A DNA stretch of 48,598 bases, from NCBI GenBank assembly GCA_022640795.1, contig JALCCK010000013.1:1-48598 (forward strand), given 5' to 3'. The notes beneath the pieces were generated by a model, which saw only the letters and a list, made by a program, of their open reading frames with translations, had not been told where the DNA came from and searched no databases. The stretch is from Treponema sp. (GTDB lineage: Bacteria; Spirochaetota; Spirochaetia; Treponematales; Treponemataceae). The position numbers were made by a program, and so were the translations under genes. This document shows, piece by piece, positions 1-8,406 of the stretch. Position 1 is the first letter of the stretch; each line of letters starts with the position of its first letter.

Positions 1-126
1 ATGAGTGAGATGAGTTCCGGTGCGACAAAAATAAAAGAAACGGGAACTGCGCTGACCGACGTTGCAGACAAGGTACGGCAGTCCATCAGAAGTATGGGGG
101 GCCAGATAGATCAGTTCAAGGTCTAA
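1..126 (+). CDS. Methyl-accepting chemotaxis protein, C-terminal tail (partial)
   Basis: The reading frame is open from the first base and stops with TAA at 124-126, giving 41 residues. The segment SEMSSGATKI followed by a heptad-like helix and the ending QIDQFKV resembles the last helix of the cytoplasmic signalling domain of chemoreceptors. It matches the ends of the two complete MCPs in this window, for example [10 protein letters not shown] in the one at 13807. The true start lies upstream of the window, and the ATG at position 1 is simply an internal Met codon. The gene is 36 bp upstream of an EAL-domain gene on the same strand, so the two may be co-transcribed. Confidence 0.75.
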   Translation: MSEMSSGATKIKETGTALTDVADKVRQSIRSMGGQIDQFKV

Positions 127-162
127 AAAATACAGTTAAAAATCAGGAAGGCTAAAAACGGA

Positions 163-1359
163 ATGCTTACTACAAACGATTATCTTGCAATTTTGAATGC
201 AGTCTGGACTCCGATTGCAGTTATTTCACCGCTTCTGGATAAAAACGGGCATATTACAGACTTTTATATTGAATATGCAAACCGGCCGTGCATCGATATT
301 ACGTACGGAGTCGTCCGGACCGGCAGGAAACTGAAGGAATGCGAATCACTGATCGGACCGCAGATACGGACCTTTGAACTTGGGGTAAAGGCGCTGACCT
401 CTAAAACACCGACGACCGTGTCGTTTAAAGTTCCCGGATTAAAAAACGGATTTTCACTGAATGCTTACCGGACGGTACGAAATTTCTGTGTTCTGACCGT
501 AACGACTGCAGCTTCCAGAGAAAATAGCGGAACGGATTTTCGACCTCCCCGGCCCCGTACAGTGAAATCATGCAGACCGAACACCAGGACCGATATTGTG
601 CAGAACAAGCTAGCCGCAGCTGTCATAGAAAAAGATTTCGAATTATATTTTCAGCCGCAGTTTACCACGAACGAAAATGAGCTGCGGGGATTCGAAGCGC
701 TGCTTCGCTGGCACGACGAAGAACTCGGCTGGATACCGCCGGACGTCTTTATTCCGCTTGCAGAAAAAACAAAACTGATTGTCCGTCTCGGATGGTGGGT
801 TATAGAAAATGCAGCAGCAACACTCAAGAAATGGCAGACAGTCTATGGGTTTAAGGGGATTTTGTCCGTAAACGTATCACCGGTACAGCTCAGAGAACCG
901 GAATTCGCAGATGCCCTTTCACAGCTGCTGCTGCTGCACAAATTGAAAAACGGTTCCTTTGAACTCGAAATAACGGAAAGCACACTGATAGACACAATGG
1001 CGCAAACATCCAGACTTCTTTCAGACATCAGGGAAAAAGGAGTGTCTATTTCCCTTGATGATTTCGGAACCGGCTATTCTTTTTTCACCTATTTACAGCA
1101 GCTGCCGGTTGATACGCTCAAAATAGACAAGTCGTTTATCACCGACATGACCGCTGAAAATCAAACATCGGCTCATATAACCGATACCATTATAAATCTC
1201 GGAAAAAAGCTCGGTCTGGAAACTATTGCGGAAGGTGTAGAAACGACAGAACAGCTGGAGCTTCTAAAAACGATGGGCTGCAACGTCGTACAGGGATTTC
1301 TGCGCGGCAGACCGATGGACCAGCAGCACTGCGAAGCGCTGCTTACCGGAAACCGGTAA
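163..1359 (+). CDS. EAL-domain cyclic di-GMP phosphodiesterase with PAS-like N-terminal region
   Basis: This 398-residue protein probably hydrolyses c-di-GMP to pGpG. Residues 1 to about 125 look like a PAS-type sensor (the stretch PIAVISPLLDKNGHI resembles PAS openings). Residues about 150-395 are a full EAL domain. The metal and catalytic signatures appear intact: FEALLRW (the EAL motif), SVNVSP, ELEITES, LDDFGTGYS, the lysine in LKIDKSFI, and ETIAEGVET near the end. I therefore expect an active enzyme rather than a degenerate receptor. No GGDEF domain and no membrane segment are visible, so it should be cytosolic. AGGAAGG lies about a dozen bases upstream of the ATG. It follows the tail of a chemoreceptor, which would suit a link between chemotaxis and second-messenger control, but that link is inference. 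Confidence 0.9.
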   Translation: MLTTNDYLAILNAVWTPIAVISPLLDKNGHITDFYIEYANRPCIDITYGVVRTGRKLKECESLIGPQIRTFELGVKALTSKTPTTVSFKVPGLKNGFSLNAYRTVRNFCVLTVTTAASRENSGTDFRPPRPRTVKSCRPNTRTDIVQNKLAAAVIEKDFELYFQPQFTTNENELRGFEALLRWHDEELGWIPPDVFIPLAEKTKLIVRLGWWVIENAAATLKKWQTVYGFKGILSVNVSPVQLREPEFADALSQLLLLHKLKNGSFELEITESTLIDTMAQTSRLLSDIREKGVSISLDDFGTGYSFFTYLQQLPVDTLKIDKSFITDMTAENQTSAHITDTIINLGKKLGLETIAEGVETTEQLELLKTMGCNVVQGFLRGRPMDQQHCEALLTGNR

Positions 1360-1402
1360 AACAGGTACGAGCTGACGACATCCGGAAAACTATACAAATC
1401 AA

Positions 1403-1431
1403 TTGAAATGTGATACAAATACTGATATTGT
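1403..1431 (+). promoter_or_regulatory. Candidate sigma70-type promoter for the polymer cluster
   Basis: TTGAAA (1403-1408), a 17-bp spacer and TATTGT (1426-1431) lie in the 214-bp gap between the EAL gene and the YidC-sulfatase gene. The -10 box matches consensus at only four positions. The gap is otherwise unannotated. A frame running from the TTG at 1403 into the downstream gene has no ribosome binding site and is rejected as the start. Confidence 0.35.
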
Positions 1432-1573
1432 TGGTTATGTTAATAAATGGTTATCGGAATCGACAGTCCTTTCTACGGTCGCCGGTCGTATAATCAGTCA
1501 ATTGCAAAAAATATCTCGTCTGGATCTATGTCCGCAGTGTGGATGCAGCCAGCATTTTACAGGAGCTTTGAAA

Positions 1574-4282
1574 ATGGGACATGCGTTTTACATGATTGTC
1601 ATCTACCCGCTTACCCAGATTATTGAACTGGCTTTCTCGTTCTGTAATAAACTGTTTGATAATACCGGTATTGCAGTACTCGGTGTCAGCTTTGCCGTCA
1701 GTATGCTTACCCTGCCGCTCTATATCGTAGCCGAGCACTGGCAGGAAGTAGAACGGGAAATTGAAAAACGACTCAAGCCTGAAGCAGACAAAATAAAAGA
1801 GGTTTTCCGCGGTGACGAACAGTACATGATTCTGTCGACCTACTACCGGCAGAATCATTACCATCCGATCATGGCGCTGCGCTCCTCGTTCGGACTGCTT
1901 ATCCAGATACCGTTTTTTTCGGCTGCCTATATCTATCTTTCACATCTGAGCGCACTGCAGGGGCAGCACTTTCTGTTCATCCGCAACATGGGTGCCCCCG
2001 ACGCATTGTTCACGATAGGATCATTTCCCGTCAATGTTCTTCCGATTGCAATGACAATCATCAACTGCATTTCGGGTGCCATCTACACAAAAGGGCTTTC
2101 GCTGCGGGACAAGCTGCAGGTCTACGGAATGGCGCTGCTGTTCGTCGTTATCCTGTACAACAGTCCGGCAGGGCTTGTTCTCTACTGGACGATGAACAAT
2201 ATCTTTTCACTGGTCAAAAACGTTTTCTACCGTCTCAAACGGCCGCTCAAAACCCTGTACATTATTTTAAGCGCAGCAGTAACGATTCTTATCGTATGGC
2301 TGTTCGCCGGTCATATCCTGTCTTTAAAACGAGCGCTGCTGGTCAGCTGTGTTTTCGGACTGGTGTATTTTGCCCCGCTGATCGTCCGGTTCTTTAACTA
2401 TCTTATCGATACCGTTTTTTCAGATCTGCGCGACAATGCAAAAAAACGCTTCTCGCTCTTTCTGACCGGTACGATCGGCATTTGTCTGCTGACCGGACTG
2501 CTCATCCCGACGCTGCTTGTTTCATCGTCACCCATAGAATTTTCCGGTATCGACAATTACGGCAGCCCGATGTTTTTTGTCTGGAATACGTTCATGCAGT
2601 CGGTCGGATTCTGTATCATCTGGCCGATGCTTATCTATTTTCTGTATCATGAACGGATACAGACGCTGCTTGCCGCCGGATTCGCCATACTGTTTCCGTG
2701 GAATCTTCTGAATACGTTCATATTCAAGGGCAATTACGGGATACTTTCAAAACTGCTTATATTTACGACAATCACCAATGTCGATCCGAAACCGGAACAG
2801 GCACTGATCAACATACTCGTTCTGGCCGCGGCAGCTGCCGCCGTTGTACTGCTGCTCAACTATCGGAAACAGCGGATTATCGGAACTGTTCTGGGAATTA
2901 CGGCGCTTTCTCTGGCCGGCGTGTCCGCCGTCAACATCCGTTCCATAAATGCCGGCTATCAGGACTATAAAAAGCTTGCGGAAACGACGAACGCTGACAA
3001 AAAAACGCTCGATCCTATTTTTCATTTTTCCAAAACAGGAAAAAACGTACTCATGATTTATCTGGACCGGGCGCAGAACAGATTCGTCCAGACCATTTTT
3101 GACGAAAGCCCGGAACTTTACGGGCAGTTCTCCGGATTTACGCTTTTTTCAGATGCGGTCTCCTGCAACGGTCACACACTGCTCGGTGCTCCGCCCTGCT
3201 ACGGCGGCTATGAATATACGCCGGAAGCCATGAACGAACGCACCGATGAAAAACTGGTCGACAAACAGAACGAAGCACTGCTGCTGCTCCCGCGGATCTT
3301 TACCGAACAGGCAGAAGGGTATTCGGCGACCTGTACCGATCCGTCGTGGGCAAACTACAGCTGGATTCCCGATCTGAGCATCTATAAAGATTATCCGAAA
3401 ATTAAATCCTGTGCGACGGACGGGGTCTATCTTGATTTGTGGTACAAAGAACATAAAAATACTTCAAAAATCACCGCCACGAGCCAGACCCTCAAGCGGA
3501 ATATTCTGTGGTACAGTCTGTTCCGGCAGTCCCCGCTCGTCCTGCGTGCAGCATTTTATAATCAGGGAAGCTACTGGTCGGCGGACGAAACGCTCGACGA
3601 CTTCGACGATTTTCTGGAAGGCTATTCCGTGCTCGACTATCTTCCACGGCTCACCGATTTCAAGGCAACAACACCGAACACATTCATCAGTTTCGTCAAC
3701 AACACGACACACGACAATCTCTGGCTCCAGGCGCCTGATTACGTACCGGTTGCGCAGGTTACCGACCGGGGAAAAACGAAATATAAGAATTCTCCCAGTT
3801 ATCCGGGTAACGCCGCTTCGCTCAAGCGTGTCGGAACATGGTTCCAGCTGCTGAAGGATAACGGCGTATACGACAATACCAGAATCGTCATCGTCGCGGA
3901 CCACGGCTGCGTCGGGAAAGAAGACGGATACGAATGGGATGAAAAATTCGATAAAATACAACCGGGGCACTATCACCCGCTGCTGCTGTTCAAGGATTTC
4001 GATGCAAAGGGCGATCTCGTCATCAATCACGATTTTATGGCAAACGCGGACGTTCCCACCCTGCTGCTGCAGGGGCTTGTACCCGATGCGAAAAATCCGT
4101 ATACCGGTACAAAAGTCGATTCGTCGGCAAAAGACAAAGGAATTCTCATCTGCACAAGCAACATATTCATGCCGTACCAGAATGACAGCAAGTACGTGTT
4201 TACTCCGGATCCTGACCAGTGGTGGCGGGTCAAAGGTAATATATTCAAATCTTCAAGCTGGACTCAGGAGGTACAGAAATGA
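1574..4282 (+). CDS. YidC/Oxa1-like domain fused to a sulfatase/LTA-synthase-like phosphotransferase domain
   Basis: The ATG at 1574 follows AGGAG (1561-1565) at 8-bp spacing, giving 902 residues. An earlier in-frame TTG at 1403 has no ribosome site. Residues 1 to about 220 match the YidC/Oxa1/Alb3 insertase core: a membrane helix ending in LTLPLYI, a charged helical hairpin (KRLKPEADKIKEVF), the LLIQIPFFSAAYIYL segment, and the terminal NSPAGLVLYWTMNNIFSL helix. Several more membrane helices follow to about residue 500. The C-terminal ~370 residues form an alkaline-phosphatase-superfamily domain: VLMIYLDRAQ, a candidate nucleophile Thr in NGHTLLGAPP, IVIVADHG, and HYHPLLLFKDF. That fold includes LtaS-, OpgB- and EptA-type enzymes, which transfer phosphoglycerol or phosphoethanolamine. 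The next gene, a CDP-glycerol-type transferase, overlaps by 4 bp. The role in surface polymer assembly is inferred; each half is recognised from motifs. Confidence 0.8.
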   Translation: MGHAFYMIVIYPLTQIIELAFSFCNKLFDNTGIAVLGVSFAVSMLTLPLYIVAEHWQEVEREIEKRLKPEADKIKEVFRGDEQYMILSTYYRQNHYHPIMALRSSFGLLIQIPFFSAAYIYLSHLSALQGQHFLFIRNMGAPDALFTIGSFPVNVLPIAMTIINCISGAIYTKGLSLRDKLQVYGMALLFVVILYNSPAGLVLYWTMNNIFSLVKNVFYRLKRPLKTLYIILSAAVTILIVWLFAGHILSLKRALLVSCVFGLVYFAPLIVRFFNYLIDTVFSDLRDNAKKRFSLFLTGTIGICLLTGLLIPTLLVSSSPIEFSGIDNYGSPMFFVWNTFMQSVGFCIIWPMLIYFLYHERIQTLLAAGFAILFPWNLLNTFIFKGNYGILSKLLIFTTITNVDPKPEQALINILVLAAAAAAVVLLLNYRKQRIIGTVLGITALSLAGVSAVNIRSINAGYQDYKKLAETTNADKKTLDPIFHFSKTGKNVLMIYLDRAQNRFVQTIFDESPELYGQFSGFTLFSDAVSCNGHTLLGAPPCYGGYEYTPEAMNERTDEKLVDKQNEALLLLPRIFTEQAEGYSATCTDPSWANYSWIPDLSIYKDYPKIKSCATDGVYLDLWYKEHKNTSKITATSQTLKRNILWYSLFRQSPLVLRAAFYNQGSYWSADETLDDFDDFLEGYSVLDYLPRLTDFKATTPNTFISFVNNTTHDNLWLQAPDYVPVAQVTDRGKTKYKNSPSYPGNAASLKRVGTWFQLLKDNGVYDNTRIVIVADHGCVGKEDGYEWDEKFDKIQPGHYHPLLLFKDFDAKGDLVINHDFMANADVPTLLLQGLVPDAKNPYTGTKVDSSAKDKGILICTSNIFMPYQNDSKYVFTPDPDQWWRVKGNIFKSSSWTQEVQK

Positions 4283-5544
4283 CCGCCGTATTTCTTCCAT
4301 TATATATAGATCCCGGAACGGGAAGCATGCTTTTTTCCGTTTTTATCGGTATCATCGCAACGCTGTATTTTCTTGTACGGGCAGCAGCGCTGAAATTCAA
4401 ACTGCTCTTTTCCGGACGGAAAGCACGGGAAGCAGCCAAAGCAGAAAAAAAGAACTATGTCATCTACAGCGAGGGCAAACAATACTGGAATGTCTTCAAA
4501 CCGGTTATCGACGAGTTCGAAAACCGGAAGCTGCAGCTCGACTACTTTACGTCGGCTAAGGACGATCCTGTTTTCGGCGGGTCGTACGAACACATACGGC
4601 CTGAATTCATCGGTGACGGAAACACAGCTTTTGCACGGTTGAATCTGCTGTCGGCAGATATCGTGCTCATGACGACACCGGGTCTCGACGTATACCAGTT
4701 GAAACGGTCGAAAAACGTAAAGCACTACGCACATATCAGGCACGGATCAGGCGACGCAACCATGTACCGCAAATTCGGACTCGATTACTTTGACTCGGTA
4801 CTTCTGACCGGTGATTACCAGAAAGAAGATATCAGGACACTGGAAACGAAGCGCGGCATACCGCATAAAGAGCTCGTCACCGTCGGCTGTACGTATCTGG
4901 ATACGCTTGCAGCACGGATGGCCGGTATTCCACCGGAAGAAAATCATCAGTTTACCGTTCTGGTTTCACCGTCCTGGGGGCCAAGTGCAATTCTTACCCG
5001 TTACGGCGAAAAACTGCTTGATCCGCTCGTACAGACCGGCTGGCGCATTATTATCCGCCCCCATCCGCAGTCAAAAAAATCGGAAAGCGCAATGCTCGAC
5101 CGGCTGACAAAAAAATATGCCAATACGACTAATCTCGAGTGGGACTATGAACGCGATAATATTTACTCGATGAAAAAAGCGGATATCATGATATCTGATT
5201 TTTCTTCAATTATTTATGATTACACCTTTCTCTGCGACAAACCGGTCATCTATGTAAACGCAGACCTCGACCTGCGCATGTATGATGCAGATAACCTGCC
5301 GGAAAAACAAATATGGCAGTTTGCGACGCTCAAGAAAATCGGCATAGAATTGAAGGAAGAACAGTTTCCGCATATTGCAGACGTTATTAAAAATGCCGGC
5401 GACAGTCCCGAACTGGCCGCGGCGCGGGCGCAGGCAAAAAAAGAAGCCTGGCAGCAGATCGGAAAAGCAGGTGCTAATACGGCTGATTTTATGATACGGA
5501 AAGAAGCGGAACTGAATAAGGCACAGACAGGAGAAAAAACATAA
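4279..5544 (+). CDS. CDP-glycerol:glycerophosphate glycerophosphotransferase-family protein
   Basis: This 421-residue protein resembles the TagB/TagF-type family that transfers phosphoglycerol, or related phospho-alcohols, from a CDP donor to a membrane-linked acceptor. An N-terminal hydrophobic helix (residues about 10-35) would hold it to the inner membrane. The family core is seen in the HIRHGSGDATMY segment, in LVSPSWGPS, in IIIRPHPQS, and in ADIMISDFSSIIYDYTFL near the C-terminus. These are typical donor-site motifs of this GT-B-like fold. Its ATG overlaps the previous stop (ATGA). Its TAA ends on the first base of the next gene, a cytidylyltransferase that could make its CDP-activated donor. 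Whether glycerol, ethanolamine, choline or aminoethylphosphonate is transferred cannot be read from the sequence. Confidence 0.85.
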   Translation: MTAVFLPLYIDPGTGSMLFSVFIGIIATLYFLVRAAALKFKLLFSGRKAREAAKAEKKNYVIYSEGKQYWNVFKPVIDEFENRKLQLDYFTSAKDDPVFGGSYEHIRPEFIGDGNTAFARLNLLSADIVLMTTPGLDVYQLKRSKNVKHYAHIRHGSGDATMYRKFGLDYFDSVLLTGDYQKEDIRTLETKRGIPHKELVTVGCTYLDTLAARMAGIPPEENHQFTVLVSPSWGPSAILTRYGEKLLDPLVQTGWRIIIRPHPQSKKSESAMLDRLTKKYANTTNLEWDYERDNIYSMKKADIMISDFSSIIYDYTFLCDKPVIYVNADLDLRMYDADNLPEKQIWQFATLKKIGIELKEEQFPHIADVIKNAGDSPELAAARAQAKKEAWQQIGKAGANTADFMIRKEAELNKAQTGEKT

Positions 5545-7394
5545 TGCAGGCACTGATTCTTGCGGCGGGCATGGGGACCCGCCTTTCACAATTTACCAGA
5601 ACGGTTCCGAAATGCATGGTTCCCGTCAACGGTATCCCGATGATAGAAAGTTCCATAGAAGCACTCATAGCGGCGGGTATAAAAAAACTCGTCATAGGTC
5701 TTGGTTATAAGGGAACAGTGCTGAAAGATTTTATTACACAGACATTTCCGCCGGAACGACTGAACGGGATGTGCATAGAATATGCAGAAAATCCCGTCTA
5801 TGATACGACAAACAATATTTATTCACTCTATCTGGCAAAAGACTTCTTTGCACGGGATGATACCATTCTGCTTGAAAGCGATCTTGTCTACGATAAAAAT
5901 ATTATAACGGAACTCCTCCGCTGCCCCGACAAAAATCTTGCAGTTGTATCCCGGTTTGAACCGTGGATGGACGGTACCTGTACGCTGCTCGACAAAGACA
6001 ACCATATCAAGGCACTAATCGATAAAGCCCACTTTAAATGGAAGAAAACGGATTCTTATTATAAAACCGTCAACATTTATAAATTTTCAAAAGAGTTTAT
6101 AAACGACTGTTATCTGCCGTTTCTGGAATCATACCAGACTGTTTTCGGAAAAAACGAATATTACGAAACCGTGTTGAAAATACTCGAATTTCTGGACCAT
6201 TCGTTTTTAAAAGCGCTGAAAGTGAGCGGCGACCGGTGGTATGAAATCGACGACCCGGCAGATCTCAATATAGCGGAAAACAGATTCGCGGACGGTCAGA
6301 AAAAATTATCAATGCTGAACCTGCGGAATGGCGGTGTATGGCGGTTCCCGTCGCTTAAAGATTTTACCAATACGGCAAATGCGTTCTTTCCTCCGAAAAA
6401 ACTTTCAAAAGAAATTGCGTCCAGTCTTCAAACGCTCATAACGCAGCGTTCATCTTCACCGCAGCAGGAAAGTCTTCTCGCAGCAAAGTTACTTAAAATT
6501 CAACCGGGCTATACTGCCGTTGCCAACAGTCCGGCAGATTTCTTTGCCGGACCGGACGACGCAGCATATCATACGACGGCGGTCGTACAGGATTCAGTAT
6601 TTGCAAAAAGCCCCCTGTTCCGTACAGCCGCCGTTATACCCGCCGGACAAAACTGCTTCGGCTGCACACCGGATGATATTCTGGCTTTCCTGCAAAAAAG
6701 CGAGATCTCTACTGTCTGTCTTTCGAATCCCGATTATGCGACCGGGCACTTCATTGCGAAATCAGACATGCTTTCACTGTGCCGGAAACTGGCGGAAAAA
6801 GACATCCGGCTTGTCGTCGATGAAACATACAGCGTTTTTGCAAATTCCGACATACGGTATACGCTGCTGGAAGACCAGATTCTCTCCGAATTTCCAGGTC
6901 TGACGGTAGTCAAATCAATGGCGCTACAGTACGGAGTTCCGGGCCTGAATCTTGCGGTTCTTGCATCCGGAAATGAAACCTCGGTCCGGCGTATCAACGC
7001 CCTGCTTCCGGACGGTATTGTAAATTCGACGGCGGAATATTTTATGCAGATTCTCGAAAAATACAAAAAATATTATGCCAGCTCTTTTGATGCGGCGGCG
7101 GCGGAACGACATCGTCTTGAAAAACTTCTGGGCGCCGTTCCCGGACTGACGCCGGTTCAGGGGCAGACAAATGCCGTAACCTGTATGCTCTCTCCGGCTG
7201 TAATAAAACCTGCGGAACTGGCTGAAAAATTGCTGGAAAATTACGGTATCCTGATAACCGGCAGCACTACAGAGCACTCATATATCCGTATCGCCGTACG
7301 TACAAAAACTGATAATGATTTTTTGCTGTCAGCGCTGAAAGAAGAACTGAATCTACCAGAAGAAAATAACGGGAAGAACGATGGAAACATTTGA
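5544..7394 (+). CDS. Cytidylyltransferase (PntC/LicC-like) fused to a fold-type-I aminotransferase domain lacking the PLP lysine
   Basis: Residues 1 to about 245 form a nucleotidyltransferase: ALILAAGMGTRL, then VPKCMVPVNGIPMI, and the metal-site aspartate in LLESDLVYD. This is the LicC/PntC type that makes CDP-choline, CDP-ethanolamine or CDP-aminoethylphosphonate. Residues about 260-612 have the class I/II aminotransferase fold (HisC/CobD-like): SNPDYATGHF, the PLP-ring aspartate D426 in VVDETY, and SYIRIAVRT near the end. Where this family has a Ser-Lys Schiff-base motif before YGVPGLRLG, this protein reads SMALQYGVPGLNLAV. The lysine position is therefore Leu461 (CTA codon 6924-6926) and the usual Arg is Asn469. 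From general knowledge, a PntC-aminotransferase fusion is described in Treponema denticola phosphonate biosynthesis, but no PEP mutase gene lies in this window. The second domain may be catalytically dead or have another role. Confidence 0.82.
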   Translation: MQALILAAGMGTRLSQFTRTVPKCMVPVNGIPMIESSIEALIAAGIKKLVIGLGYKGTVLKDFITQTFPPERLNGMCIEYAENPVYDTTNNIYSLYLAKDFFARDDTILLESDLVYDKNIITELLRCPDKNLAVVSRFEPWMDGTCTLLDKDNHIKALIDKAHFKWKKTDSYYKTVNIYKFSKEFINDCYLPFLESYQTVFGKNEYYETVLKILEFLDHSFLKALKVSGDRWYEIDDPADLNIAENRFADGQKKLSMLNLRNGGVWRFPSLKDFTNTANAFFPPKKLSKEIASSLQTLITQRSSSPQQESLLAAKLLKIQPGYTAVANSPADFFAGPDDAAYHTTAVVQDSVFAKSPLFRTAAVIPAGQNCFGCTPDDILAFLQKSEISTVCLSNPDYATGHFIAKSDMLSLCRKLAEKDIRLVVDETYSVFANSDIRYTLLEDQILSEFPGLTVVKSMALQYGVPGLNLAVLASGNETSVRRINALLPDGIVNSTAEYFMQILEKYKKYYASSFDAAAAERHRLEKLLGAVPGLTPVQGQTNAVTCMLSPAVIKPAELAEKLLENYGILITGSTTEHSYIRIAVRTKTDNDFLLSALKEELNLPEENNGKNDGNI

Positions 7395-8406
7395 TTTTAC
7401 AAACAAAACAATTCTCATAACAGGTGCCGCGGGTTTTATCGGCGGAGCACTTTCATTACGGTTACTGCAACACTATGAAAACATTAAAATAATCGGGATC
7501 GATACCGTTAACGATTATTATGACCCCCGGCTGAAAGAAACCAGGCTTAAGAAACTTTCAGCCTTTGCAGATCGTTTCACCTTTATTAAAGGTGATATTG
7601 CAGATAAGCAGATACTGGAAAATATATTTAAGACCAATGCCCCTTCTGCAGTTATAAATCTTGCAGCGCAGGCAGGTGTCAGGTATTCCATCACAAACCC
7701 TGATGCCTATATACAATCCAACATCCTCGGCTTTTTCAATATACTAGAATGCTGCAGGCATTATCCTGTCGGCCACCTGGTATTCGCATCAAGTTCGAGT
7801 GTCTACGGGACGAACAAAAAAGTCCCCTATTCTACCGACGACAAGGTTGATAATCCTGTTTCGCTCTATGCGGCAACAAAAAAATCTGACGAACTTATGG
7901 CCCATGCTTACTGCAAACTCTACGGAATAAAAGCAACCGGACTACGGTTCTTTACCGTCTATGGGCCCCTTGGGCGTCCCGATATGGCTTATTTCAAATT
8001 CACGAACAAAATTGTCAGAGGAGAACCGATACAAATCTATAATAACGGAGATATGTATCGGGATTTTACCTATATTGACGATATAGTAACCGGAATCATA
8101 CAAGTACTGGGCAAAACACCAGAGCTTACGGAGGATGGGGCTGCTTATAAAATTTATAATATCGGAAATAATAAACCTGAAAGCCTTATGTACTTTATAG
8201 AAACGCTTGAAAAATGTCTTATGAAAGAAGAAATCATTACGGCACCAGGGAAAAAAGAATATCTCCCGATGCAGCCGGGTGATGTCTATCAAACATATGC
8301 CGACATCAGCGGACTCGAACAGGACTTCGGATTTAAACCATCCACCTCGCTTGAAAACGGATTGTCTGTTTTTGCCCGCTGGTATCGCGAATTTTATACA
8401 GCATGA
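7381..8406 (+). CDS. UDP-glucuronate 4-epimerase-like short-chain dehydrogenase
   Basis: This 341-residue extended SDR most resembles UDP-glucuronate 4-epimerases (CapI/LpsL type), which convert UDP-GlcA to UDP-GalA. The Rossmann motif GAAGFIG lies at residues about 15-21. The family marker DTVNDYYDPRLKETRL follows, then the catalytic serine region ASSSSVYGTN and the YAATKK active-site Tyr and Lys. TVYGPLGRPDMAYFKF and YRDFTYIDD are also typical. The gene overlaps the previous one by 14 bp, with GGGAAGAACG just before the ATG. Parts look more AT-rich than the preceding genes (20 G+C in the 60 bases from 8041), possibly a different origin. The UDP-glucose dehydrogenase at 9668 would supply its substrate. 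Confidence 0.85.
   Translation: METFDFTNKTILITGAAGFIGGALSLRLLQHYENIKIIGIDTVNDYYDPRLKETRLKKLSAFADRFTFIKGDIADKQILENIFKTNAPSAVINLAAQAGVRYSITNPDAYIQSNILGFFNILECCRHYPVGHLVFASSSSVYGTNKKVPYSTDDKVDNPVSLYAATKKSDELMAHAYCKLYGIKATGLRFFTVYGPLGRPDMAYFKFTNKIVRGEPIQIYNNGDMYRDFTYIDDIVTGIIQVLGKTPELTEDGAAYKIYNIGNNKPESLMYFIETLEKCLMKEEIITAPGKKEYLPMQPGDVYQTYADISGLEQDFGFKPSTSLENGLSVFARWYREFYTA

Noticed and set aside
1403..1573. In-frame N-terminal extension of the YidC-sulfatase protein from a TTG, with a CPQCGC segment resembling a zinc motif
   Set aside because: No ribosome site precedes the TTG, while the ATG at 1574 has AGGAG at ideal spacing and begins where the YidC-like helix starts.
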